From assembly GCA_020002185.1 (NCBI GenBank), contig CM034531.1, positions 80,159,738-80,223,737 of the forward strand: DNA of 64,000 nt, in the 5' to 3' direction. The notes below the pieces were generated by a model that saw only the letters and a list, made by a program, of their open reading frames with translations, was not told the origin of the DNA and ran no database searches. The position numbers were made by a program, and so were the translations under genes. Positions 39,061 to 46,725 of this stretch are shown here, piece by piece. The stretch is from Paraescarpia echinospica (Eukaryota > Annelida > Polychaeta > Sabellida > Siboglinidae). Positions within the stretch are counted from its first letter, which is position 1. Each line of letters begins with the position of its first letter.

Positions 39061-39066
39061 TTTATT
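39061..39066 (-). terminator. AATAAA polyadenylation signal
   Basis: Minus-strand AATAAA about 250 bases after the stop of the 118-codon gene and upstream of the POLB promoter, so it could end the accessory transcript. A nearby direct repeat (AAAGCGAGTATATGAAAGC, twice, 39083-39123) has no known role. Confidence 0.4.
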
Positions 39067-39151
39067 CATGGAATTATACAATCAAAGCGAGTATATGAAA
39101 GCTCAAAGCGAGTATATGAAAGCAAAGCAAGCCCTACAGTGACAGACAAGC

Positions 39152-39193
39152 GGCGCCTATAACCCCAGCTATAGCGTAGGGGCGCATTTCCTC
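39152..39193. promoter_or_regulatory. 40-bp repeated element, copy before POLB
   Basis: The same GGCGCCTATAACCCCAGCT...GTAGGGGCGCATTTCCTC block as at 34441-34480, with a different loop. It lies about 120 bases after the stop of the 118-codon frame. The two copies bracket the polymerase gene. Confidence 0.6.
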
Positions 39194-39313
39194 TTGTCGT
39201 CACTGCAGGCGCTTCTCAAGGTTATTTGCTATGTATGCGACGTGTTCGTCGCGCACAACATTTCGAGCGATCTCCTCGCACATCGTACGCACGGCCCCGT
39301 GTAGACTACATGG

Positions 39314-39670
39314 CTACGTTGCAAATAGAGTCCCCGCTAGGGACTCTATATTGAGTTCCAGATGTCGAACACTGTCAAACGGCGCCGAATAGGCCCACGG
39401 GATCGACGTATCAGTTTTGGACCATACGATATGGCCGTCGTACGCCAGGTCGAGCGTTGACGCGTCCCTCCTGAGCGTCTCATAATCAGAGGTGGTCATG
39501 GTGACGTCGTAGTCGTCGTCGTTCGCGCATGCCATGTCCAGGGTGAACGATGTGGACACTTCGGTAGAGGTTGAGGGTGACGCGGCTTCACATGTCATCT
39601 CCAATAGTGGAGATGAGTTGTGCTGCTGCTGCTCGTGCTGTTGGATCAGTAGCGCCTGTCGCAGCGGCAT
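39314..39670 (-). CDS. Unrecognised accessory protein
   Basis: 118 residues from ATG 39670; the frame stays open upstream to TAA near 39777, through a basic QKRRRHH stretch. A minus-strand TTGCTAACAG at 39773-39780 looks like a 3' splice site, so this may be a last exon whose true start is elsewhere. Residues are Ser/Thr/Asp-rich (SPSTSTEVSTSFT, NDDDYDVTMTTSDYE). No domain is recognised. Confidence 0.4.
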   Translation of the reverse strand: MPLRQALLIQQHEQQQHNSSPLLEMTCEAASPSTSTEVSTSFTLDMACANDDDYDVTMTTSDYETLRRDASTLDLAYDGHIVWSKTDTSIPWAYSAPFDSVRHLELNIESLAGTLFAT

Positions 39671-39861
39671 GGGAGTGTGGTGACGGCGACGTTTTTGTGG
39701 CGCCCACTCTATCGGGTTCTGGGTGTATGACTGGCGAATCAGCTCCAGACCGCTAGAGGGAGCATCGGTGGCCTGTTAGCAACACAACAACAACAACATT
39801 AGCAGGGTGTTTTTACGTCCGCCATTGGTATACCACGTGTACGCAGGATGGCTTGTACACG

Positions 39862-40623
39862 TTATACGATGTCACGTGACCACTCCGGTGTGCTCGCCAT
39901 AAACCTGTAATGCTGCACTGCATATCTCAAATTGTCGTGGATCAGGTCACTACGCACCAGGTAGATGACGTTTGACTCACCTTCGAACAGGCGCCACAGT
40001 TCGTTGCTTATAAAACGAACGATAGCATCGAGTGCTACTGCACACAGCTCGGTGTACCAGATCTGCCTGTCGTCCCCCGTGTCGTCTTGTTCGTCCCAGG
40101 GCAGTGACTCCTTCGGTGTGAGTGGTTCGTCTTCCTTCGCATCCGACACGGTTATACCGCGGGCATGGAGACTCGCTTTCACCCGTACTATGACATTACG
40201 AGCAAACCACGGTGTGCGCGCTACGCATACCAGCTCGGTTACTACCATATCAAAGCTATTATATATACGTATGGGATCTACTTTGTACATGTCTTCGTGA
40301 ACGTTCGCATAGTGACGACTCAGTGATTCGGCCGCCTGGCGAGAGCAAGCAGCGGTTATAGTGGCCATAAATAGACCGTCATCTATCATTTGGTCTGCAC
40401 GCTTCTGAATGCCATTCACCTTCTCTACCGCTTCCTGTAATTCACTACGTCTCCTATCCTCGGCATGGTCAATATCAGTGGTCCAATCAGTATCAATATC
40501 ACCATCATTAGCAATCTCCTCATCATCATCATCACTAGACCACGCACACGACCCCACATAGATGACACTTGCCTTATCATCATCATCGCCGTCTTCGAAC
40601 AGGCGACGTTTCACCCCGCGCAT
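39862..40623 (-). CDS. Accessory protein with cyclin-docking-like N-terminus
   Basis: 253 residues from ATG 40623. It begins MRGVKRRLFEDGDDDD: KRRLF fits the Cy (RxL-F) cyclin-binding motif and the basic run could be a nuclear signal. Two acidic tracts follow (DDDD, SSDDDDEE). The rest is mostly helical-looking and unrecognised (QKRADQMIDDGLFMATI, RTPWFARNVIVRVKA, ALDAIVRFISNELWRLF). A perfect 5' splice-site sequence AAG/GTGAGT (39975-39980 as GTGAGT on the minus strand) lies inside the frame near its end, and an acceptor-like CTAACAG lies 208 bases on, so the 3' end may be spliced. Joining those two sites reaches a stop after six codons rather than entering the next frame. Confidence 0.55.
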   Translation of the reverse strand: MRGVKRRLFEDGDDDDKASVIYVGSCAWSSDDDDEEIANDGDIDTDWTTDIDHAEDRRRSELQEAVEKVNGIQKRADQMIDDGLFMATITAACSRQAAESLSRHYANVHEDMYKVDPIRIYNSFDMVVTELVCVARTPWFARNVIVRVKASLHARGITVSDAKEDEPLTPKESLPWDEQDDTGDDRQIWYTELCAVALDAIVRFISNELWRLFEGESNVIYLVRSDLIHDNLRYAVQHYRFMASTPEWSRDIV

Positions 40624-40724
40624 GCTAGGTGTTGACCAAGGAGGAGGAGTCTACAACACACGAAAGAAGCAAGTGTCAAATACATCATTCATTCATTCAT
40701 CGCTGGCAGGTGGCGCCACATCAT

Positions 40725-41384
40725 TCATTCGACACTGTCAGGTGGTGCCTCTTCCGACTGGAATATTTCCAGTACGTCACTGTCAGGTGCCGCCACCTCC
40801 GACTGGAATATTTCCAGTACGTCATTGTCAGGTGCCGCCACCTCCGACTGGAATATTTCCAGTAAGTCACTGTCAGGTACCGCCTTGTCCGACTGGATTA
40901 TTTCCAGTGCAATCAAGGTGTAGTTTCGATAGCCCTCCTTTGTCTCCTTTCTAATTGTCACCCTAGCCCGTTTGCCGCGTAGGACATTCAGTGCCTCGTA
41001 GCGTTCTTGGCCGGGTTTAAGCGCCATATAGTCGCTTGCTGTCATTCCCCCCACGGCCCCCTGAACTATACGATCAAATCCTGTGACCCACACTTCATTC
41101 CCCTTGCGATCGGCAAAAAGTATACCCATAGCATACTTGTAAACGGGGTTACCCGTCTGACGGCCGTGTACAGCACATGTACTGACGCTATGGCGGTTCC
41201 CCTTCGTCATTTCAAGACGAAGGACTTTCCGATTACATATACGGCATGCCGGGTAGCATACATATTTATCTGTCAGAGCACATGTTACTAGTGTCAGTGG
41301 GCGAACAAATGCGTACGTTCCGTCACTTACTTGTTCGAGTTCTGAGAGCAGCATTTCCTCGGATTTGATATTGGGCGTCGCCAT
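40725..41384 (-). CDS. RPA70 C-terminal-domain-like single-strand DNA-binding protein
   Basis: 219 residues. The core resembles the Rep_fac-A_C domain, the OB fold with zinc ribbon that binds single-stranded DNA in RPA1: YPACRICNRKV, then CAVHG (Cys47, Cys50, Cys70, His73 as possible ligands), VYKYAMGILFADRKGNEVWVT, FDRIVQG and LRGKRARVTIRKETKEGYRN. It could coat strands displaced by the protein-primed polymerase. The C-terminus is four tandem 15-residue repeats (LEIFQSEVAAPDSDV type, residues about 160-219), acidic, matching 45-bp DNA repeats at 40730-40915. I choose ATG 41384 (strong context, AAGATGG) because a TATA box at 41488-41494 lies downstream of the earlier in-frame ATG at 41516. 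The order, a lone RPA-C fold with an acidic tail, is unlike cellular RPA1, which has four OB folds. Confidence 0.75.
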   Translation of the reverse strand: MATPNIKSEEMLLSELEQVSDGTYAFVRPLTLVTCALTDKYVCYPACRICNRKVLRLEMTKGNRHSVSTCAVHGRQTGNPVYKYAMGILFADRKGNEVWVTGFDRIVQGAVGGMTASDYMALKPGQERYEALNVLRGKRARVTIRKETKEGYRNYTLIALEIIQSDKAVPDSDLLEIFQSEVAAPDNDVLEIFQSEVAAPDSDVLEIFQSEEAPPDSVE

Positions 41385-41487
41385 CTTGTTGAGCAGTGAA
41401 GTCGAGAGTGGCAGAGCAGTGAAGTAGTCGAGAGCGGCAGCAGCGAGTCGGAGAGAGAATGTTTGTCCTGTTGGATTTACCCTGGGT

Positions 41488-41580
41488 TTATATACATAAT
41501 CATTCCCTCCAGGCATCGATCACGTGTACCGTAGACAATGACATCACGCGCCCCTGGGTGTTCGCGTCTTATCAGGCGCG
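41488..41580 (-). promoter_or_regulatory. Promoter of the RPA-like gene, with shared upstream element
   Basis: Minus-strand TATATAA at 41488-41494, placing transcription start near 41460 and the ATG at 41384. Directly upstream, 41513-41580 contains GCATCGATCACGTG (E-box CACGTG), TGACATCA and CCCCTGGGT. These same parts occur in the same order in the two 85-bp repeats at 42299-42468. Confidence 0.6.
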
Positions 41581-41652
41581 TGACTTTATCTCTCTCTCTC
41601 CCGTACTCTGTCACCGTGTGGCTGACTGTCTGTTTTTTGTGTAATGGACGCC

Positions 41653-42126
41653 TTAGCACTGCCTAACGAAGTCTCTCACCTGCATAAGAATCACACCGAG
41701 TATATTCTTACCTGCTTCGTTACGCTTTGAACTCTTACCCCAATACCCTTCCGCACTGGGTACATTCTCAATAAGTCGTGCGTCACATGTAGCCAGCAAG
41801 CGTTGCCGTAGTTTAGAGGCACGAAACTTCACGGCTACTATAGCGCCCATTACGGCTCGACGTTGTGATAGCCATGTAGCAGTTCGATCCGGTGTCCACC
41901 GAATGTTTTTACTCCAGTATTTCGCCTGTATTCCACTGCGTGCAGTCTGAATCTTTCTCGCTGTGTTCTCATCGTGAAAATGTCTGGCTTTTTTAAACTG
42001 ATAGGCTGCTTCTGCACAAGAAAAGTCTTCGCCCCATATGTGTATATTACATGGATAGAAATTAGATAGGAAGTGACCAGCACCCCTGAATTGTATATCC
42101 AAGCTCTTGACCCCCATATGTTTCAT
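41653..42126 (-). CDS. NADAR/YbiA-family protein
   Basis: 157 residues, a single compact domain. It fits the NADAR superfamily (YbiA, DUF1768): GHFLSNFYPC (17-26), FSCAEAAYQFKKA (35-47, with the conserved Glu39 before AAYQ), RTATWLSQRRAVM (81-93), KFRASKLRQRLLAT (100-113), LIENV, GYWG (127-130) and GKNILGVILMQVR (139-151). Family members act on ADP-ribose-type adducts: YbiA on N-glycosides of riboflavin biosynthesis, and some bacterial NADARs remove ADP-ribose from guanine in DNA. In a mobile element a counter-defence role against ADP-ribosylation is an inference. ATG 42126 is used; Met4 is an alternative. It is transcribed divergently from the spliced plus-strand gene. Confidence 0.85.
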   Translation of the reverse strand: MKHMGVKSLDIQFRGAGHFLSNFYPCNIHIWGEDFSCAEAAYQFKKARHFHDENTARKIQTARSGIQAKYWSKNIRWTPDRTATWLSQRRAVMGAIVAVKFRASKLRQRLLATCDARLIENVPSAEGYWGKSSKRNEAGKNILGVILMQVRDFVRQC

Positions 42127-42298
42127 CGCTGACCACTCACAGAGTTCTTTTCTCCCGTCTGTATTGTTAGCGTTCTGATAAGACGCATTGTCCTAGTCGC
42201 ACTTCGTACATCATGCGCTTATCGCAGGGTCCTATGACTGATATCGGTTTACTACAGTGAAATTTTCCATAACGTCACATGGCTGGCTACATACCCAG

Positions 42299-42468
42299 GC
42301 ATCGGTCACGTGCCATCCCTAGATGATGATGTCATACGTCCCTGGGTCTTCAGCTTTTCATACACCGGTATTTTTCCACGCTAGCATCGGTCACGTGACA
42401 TCCCTAGATGATGATGTCATACGTCCCTGGGTCTTCAGCTTTTCATACACCGGTATTTTTCCATGCTA
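42299..42468. repeat. Two 85-bp tandem repeats, likely enhancer
   Basis: 42299-42383 and 42384-42468 differ at only a few positions. Each contains GCATCGGTCACGTG, TGATGTCAT (CRE-like) and CCTGGGTCTTC. They lie between the divergent NADAR and spliced genes, and a related copy sits upstream of the RPA-like gene. Confidence 0.85.
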
Positions 42469-42517
42469 CAGTGTGTCTTACAAGTTGCCTTCCTATCTGC
42501 GTGCATATGCTCTATCC

Positions 42518-42525
42518 TATATATA
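42518..42525 (+). promoter_or_regulatory. TATA box of the spliced gene
   Basis: TATATATA 44 bases upstream of the exon-1 ATG at 42569, just after the 85-bp repeats. Confidence 0.6.
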
Positions 42526-42568
42526 CTAGCTCGTTTGTTACATTCTTCACATCATCTCATTCGCAACT

Positions 42569-43605
42569 ATGTCGTCGATACCTTGGGCCCAACTGTGCGC
42601 TGAATGGCGTGACCTCGAAATGTAAGTACTTTTATTATTATTATTATTATTATTATTAATATCATTCTTTGTTTCATTCGATAGATATCCTATACAACAT
42701 ACTATAATCATCACAGTGTTCTTCACGTAAACTACCTGTGACGTCTCACCTCTATTATTCCTTATGCTTACGATCGTTATGTGTCACGGTTATCTATATT
42801 ACCTTTCAGGTCTGCCTGTATCACCGATGCTGCTGCTGCCTTATTATGGCGTGATCTCGAAATGTAAGTACTTTTATTATTCTTTGTTTCATTCGATAGA
42901 TATCCTATACATATCATACTATAATCATCATAGTGTTCTTCACGTAAACTACCTGTGACGTCTCACCTCTATTATTCCTTATGCTTACGTTCGTTATGTG
43001 TCACGGTTATCTATATTACCTTTCAGGTCTGCCTGTACCACCGATGCTGCTGCTACCTGGAGTCTGACAGGAAGTGTCAGTGACTCCAGTATTGAGGATG
43101 ATGAGGAGTGCACGTGAGTGTTCAATGATTACAACAATATTTTACTACCTTATTTATGTGTTCTCTTACCTCGTTTCTCATTCTCTCCAATGTATACACA
43201 GTCTTTCTTTATGCTGATCTCACTTGATCTCTTGTCGTTTCGACTAGGTATGCGGTGTTTGGTTACCGATTACGTCAGCAGACGTCTCCATTACGTATTG
43301 TATCATAGTCCGTTGATCTAGCTTGCCCTTTTATCGTATGTCGATTCCCTATGCGGTGTCTGGTTACATCACTGGCTTATTCCACCCGGCTGTACTTTGC
43401 ATAATATAATTCATATATATATATATATATATATATACAAAAATTTCATATATGTTTCAGAGAGGAGGAGTACCGCGATAATCATTCGTTCCTATTCTGT
43501 CACGTGCTACGCGAACTCCTGGCGACACGGCCTCCCTTTGACGCCGACCCTGTTCCTTCCCTGGTGGAGGTTGTCGAAGACTGGGATGCCGAGATCGATC
43601 GTTAA
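42569..43605 (+). CDS. Four-exon accessory gene, acidic 112-residue product
   Basis: Exons 42569-42621, 42810-42863, 43027-43113 and 43461-43605. Donors are GTAAGT, GTAAGT and GTGAGT; acceptors are TTTCAG three times. All introns are phase 2 and the joined frame stays open to TAA. Exons 1 and 2 both end in WRDLE plus a split Met codon. Exons 2 and 3 both begin SAC(I/T)TDAAA; the intron1-exon2 and intron2-exon3 blocks (about 215 bp) are near-identical, so an exon was recently duplicated. The product is acidic (SDSSIEDDEE, VEVVEDWDAE) with a hydrophobic patch in exon 4 (FLFCHVLRELL). No family is recognised. It is the only plus-strand gene of the element; AATAAA at 43623-43628 inside the terminal repeat would end its transcript. 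Confidence 0.8.
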
Positions 43606-43607
43606 TT

Positions 43608-44075
43608 CTTGTATCATTCGTTAATAAAATACGTGTGCACTCGTATATACTCTTGTGTTTCGTTAGTTCTTTCACACACGCACATCCTCTCTCTCCTCCC
43701 ATACACGTACATTCATACACAACTAATACCTCTCTACACTCCTCGTTATCATTAACAACCTAATCAACTTTCAAACTGTGGTTGTTACTAGTTATTCCCT
43801 TAGTACTAATTCTTCATACATACATACATACATCACATGTTTTAAAGACCGAGTATGTTTTAAAGTCCGAGTCGCTAGATAGCACTACGGCCGCTTAGCG
43901 CTAGATGGCACTACGGACGCTTAGGTACACTTCTTTCCGCTAGGAGGCGCAGGTCACGTGACTACTCACTTTGCTCAGGGGGAGGCTCACTTTGCTCAGG
44001 GGGGAGGCTTTCGAAACCTCCCTAATATCGCTTAAACACCGCAGGATGCCCCTCCAAATGTGCGAGCATACTACT
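43608..44075 (-). repeat. Polinton terminal inverted repeat, right
   Basis: 468 bp, inverse of 27182-27580. It is longer because of three short tandem duplications: around AGACCGAGTATGTTTTAA, around CGCTAGAT(A/G)GCACTACGG, and around GGAGGCTCACTTTGCTCAGG. It ends CATACTACT, followed by the AGCGTC target duplication. Confidence 0.95.
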
Positions 44076-45558
44076 AGCGTCTACGTTGGCTCAGTTGGCA
44101 ATACCGTGTTATCAGACCGATTCACTTTTTGGAATCTACGCCAGAATGCACAGGACACTATACTGGGAAGTCTGTGTGAATACGATGCTATGGCAGATGA
44201 ACTAATCAGGGACAAATTCATATTCGGGCTGCTAAGCCAGGCTACAAGAACCGACCTTTTGAAAGCTGATGGGTTCAAGAGAACACTGTCAGACGAAGCA
44301 AAAACCCGTGAATCAGCCAACCAGGCCAACAAACTAATAGTCGACACCTCCAGAAACATAGAGGAGCACGTCCAATGGACCAGTCACCGACACATGAGTC
44401 TGAAATGAGACGCCGGTACATGCCATTTGTGTGGGGACAAAAGAGGCCCCCGCCCTTGGAAATCCTGCCCAGCTAATGGAAGCCAAAGTCACAGGTTTGG
44501 AAATGTCAGACTTCGATTGGAGATGGATGATCGACAACGCAACGCACGGCTGATGTCAGCCACAGAGTTACGTCTACGTAAAGAAACCCAGAATGACTCC
44601 ATCATGTCCAAGTTGGACAATGTTATCACCCGAAGCTGACCTAGCGACAAAGCTTATATTGATGCTGACCTACATGCATTCTGGAGTTACAGAGATGAAC
44701 TGTCGATACAGAATGGCATAATATACAAGGATCTCCAAGCATTTATTCTACAATCAATGCACGCAGAGCTACTTCGCAGCATTCACTCCAATCACAGTGG
44801 AGCTGAATCAAACATACGCATGGCAAGAGAAGCTCTCGTCGGGCCTGGCATGAGAAGTGCAATTCTAGACACATGCCAAATATGTACCACCTGTGCTCAA
44901 CACGGACAGTCGGCGCCCAAGGAACTGATGAAATCCTCAACACTGCCTACATTACCTTGGCAACTTGTCAGCCAGCACCTGTTCTCACTGAATGGCAAGA
45001 ATTACTTGGTGACTGTCTGCCACTATTCGGACTTGATCGAAACCGACGAACTGGAAAACACACTTTCATCAACTGTGGTGAACGTGACAAAGCGTCATTT
45101 CGCAAGATTTGGCGTGCCTGAAGTTAGCCACATAGATAATTGGCCACAATTCACCAGCAAGGAGTATCAGGACGATAATGTTGACACTTACGTCTATGCC
45201 AAGCCTCCACCACACCAGCGCGGCAATCCATGGTAATATGGCAAAGTCGTGCACGATGCTGGCTGTAGATCAGATATCATACAAACTGGAAATGGTATCG
45301 AGTTACGTCGTAACAGAGGACACTTGCGACCAGCACTTGCGACCAGCAGCCACGCTAACAATTGGTCCGACACCTGCCTGTCCCTCTGTAGATGAAGCCC
45401 CAGCGGATTCGTCGGATGTAGTACAACCGGCAAACGAAATCACGCCTACCACGCCAAGTCCAGAAGGCGATGTTGATCAGGGCCAGTGCGAAAATGAGAA
45501 TACTTATCGTACTCGAGCCGGCCGTTCAATAAAGCCAAGAGACATACTGGACTTATAA
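44076..45558 (+). pseudogene. Ty3/Gypsy gag-integrase relic, right part
   Basis: Continues the element split at 27181. A gag-like segment with SDRFTFWNLRQNAQDTILGS and LIRDKFIFGLLSQATR runs to about 44400, followed by a decayed zinc knuckle (CHLCGDKRG...CPANG). The sequence then jumps to the post-RNase H/integrase region: SYRDELSIQNGIIY, the integrase HHCC finger (HSNHSG, CQICTTC), and a catalytic core with HIDNWPQFTS. The first catalytic Asp reads His (SQHLF) and the Glu block is missing. The end GRSIKPRDILDL then stop (45558) is a typical Gypsy Pol terminus. Protease, reverse transcriptase and RNase H are deleted. A 3' LTR is expected next but its borders could not be recognised. Confidence 0.75.
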
Positions 45559-46109
45559 AACCATAAGAAATATCGGACTTATGCGTATTCTATTTTCGTA
45601 ATGGTTCGGTTAGCTATACGTGCTATCGTGTGACATTTGTTTGTTGTTAGTGATAATTACCTACTGCTGAGTTGCAGGGTTTTGTTATGATGCCGTTATT
45701 TTTATCAATCGAATCGATTGATACTGCGCCGAACTTGAATCATGAATGGACTGAACCAACGAGAGCGAAAGAGTCGTGACGCGTACATAATTATAATCGT
45801 GCTGTGTATTTTTGGCCGTCACGAGACCCCCGCCCTAGGGTATTGAACCTAGTTCGGTTATGCGACCTTAGATGCAGGTAAAGTAGGCTGTCTTGAAATG
45901 CGTACATCGTGGCGGTGTTGCCCTCCAACCACTTGTATAGCTGCTTCGTCGCCAGATGTCAAGATAGTGAGGATGGACTGGTTGGCTCTTCGGGCGATAG
46001 ATCGTGTAGTGTGGGGAAGCCTGTACAATGACTGGCGCATCCGACAAAAGTGGAGAAAATCGAGCTTAGAGAGGGGGAGAGACCGGATTACATGCTCAAT
46101 GTTTTACAT
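45559..46109. other. Possible 3' LTR and flank, unresolved
   Basis: No gene seen. The stretch after the Gypsy stop should include an LTR, but the matching 5' LTR is partly lost in the gap and no clear pair was found. Confidence 0.35.
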
Positions 46110-46116
46110 TATTAAA

Positions 46117-46126
46117 TGTGTGTGTG

Positions 46127-46158
<32 letters not shown>

Positions 46159-46180
46159 TGCGTGCGTGTGTGTGTGTGTT
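46117..46180. repeat. (GT)n/(CGTG)n microsatellite
   Basis: GT repeats pass into GCGT repeats and back. The flanking 46181-46600 is A+T-rich without recognised features. Confidence 0.9.
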
Positions 46181-46614
46181 TTACCAGCAGACTGTTACAC
46201 CGATCACTGTCGTGGGCGTTGGTGCTGGTACACGATTGACTGATAAAACGCGATTGAGGCAATGTTTGTGTCTGCTCTAAACAGCAGTGTGCAAATACAA
46301 ACACAGAAAAAAAGAGGCAACGCATGGCATTCGGTTGACGTTCACGGTACAGATCCTATCAAATTATCCTATCAAATTAAACCTGTTTTTGTTTTCAATA
46401 TAATGATATTTACATTGAAATATACCAAAGGGAGTATAACATTATTTAATGTTCTTCCCTTGTTGTGCTCATTATGTTATTATATAGGATTTGTCTTAAT
46501 TTGATTTGTATTGTATTGTAATGAGTTACAATAAATTTGATTTGATTTGAAAAAACCCGCCACACATGACACTGTTGAACTGGATTTGTCGCAGTTTAGC
46601 AGTCGCAGCTGAGA

Positions 46615-46725
46615 CCGACTGGCGGTCGTGAACAATCGTGAACAGTTGCGACAGTTCGCGAACAATTGTGAACAGTCCTAAACAATCGAGAACAATTGTG
46701 AACAGTTATGAACAATCAAGCGGTG
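46615..46725. repeat. Degenerate GAACAATTGTGAACAGT repeat
   Basis: Seven or so imperfect 14-18-base units around GTGAACA(A/G)T. The following 46726-47426 contains a short alternating GT/GC tract near 46825-46900 and nothing else recognised. Confidence 0.65.

Larger units (their letters stand above)
27182..44075 (-). mobile_element. Maverick/Polinton element, complete ends
   Basis: A 16,894-bp element starting AGTAGTATGCTCGCAC and ending with its inverse. The flanking hexamer AGCGTC occurs exactly at 27176-27181 and 44076-44081, the 6-bp duplication and AG/CT ends expected of Polintons. It encodes the family's full core set: protein-primed PolB, retroviral-type integrase, packaging ATPase, adenain-like protease, major and minor capsid proteins. 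All are on the minus strand, with an accessory region at the right end. Polintons are thought to be capsid-forming, virus-like mobile elements that paste in by an RVE integrase. In this copy integrase and minor capsid are disrupted. G+C content is clearly above that of the flanks. Confidence 0.97.

Noticed and set aside
41385..41516. Upstream ATG (41516) as start of the RPA-like protein
   Set aside because: A TATA box lies between it and the next ATG, which has a better context; the extra 44 residues look like translated 5' flank.
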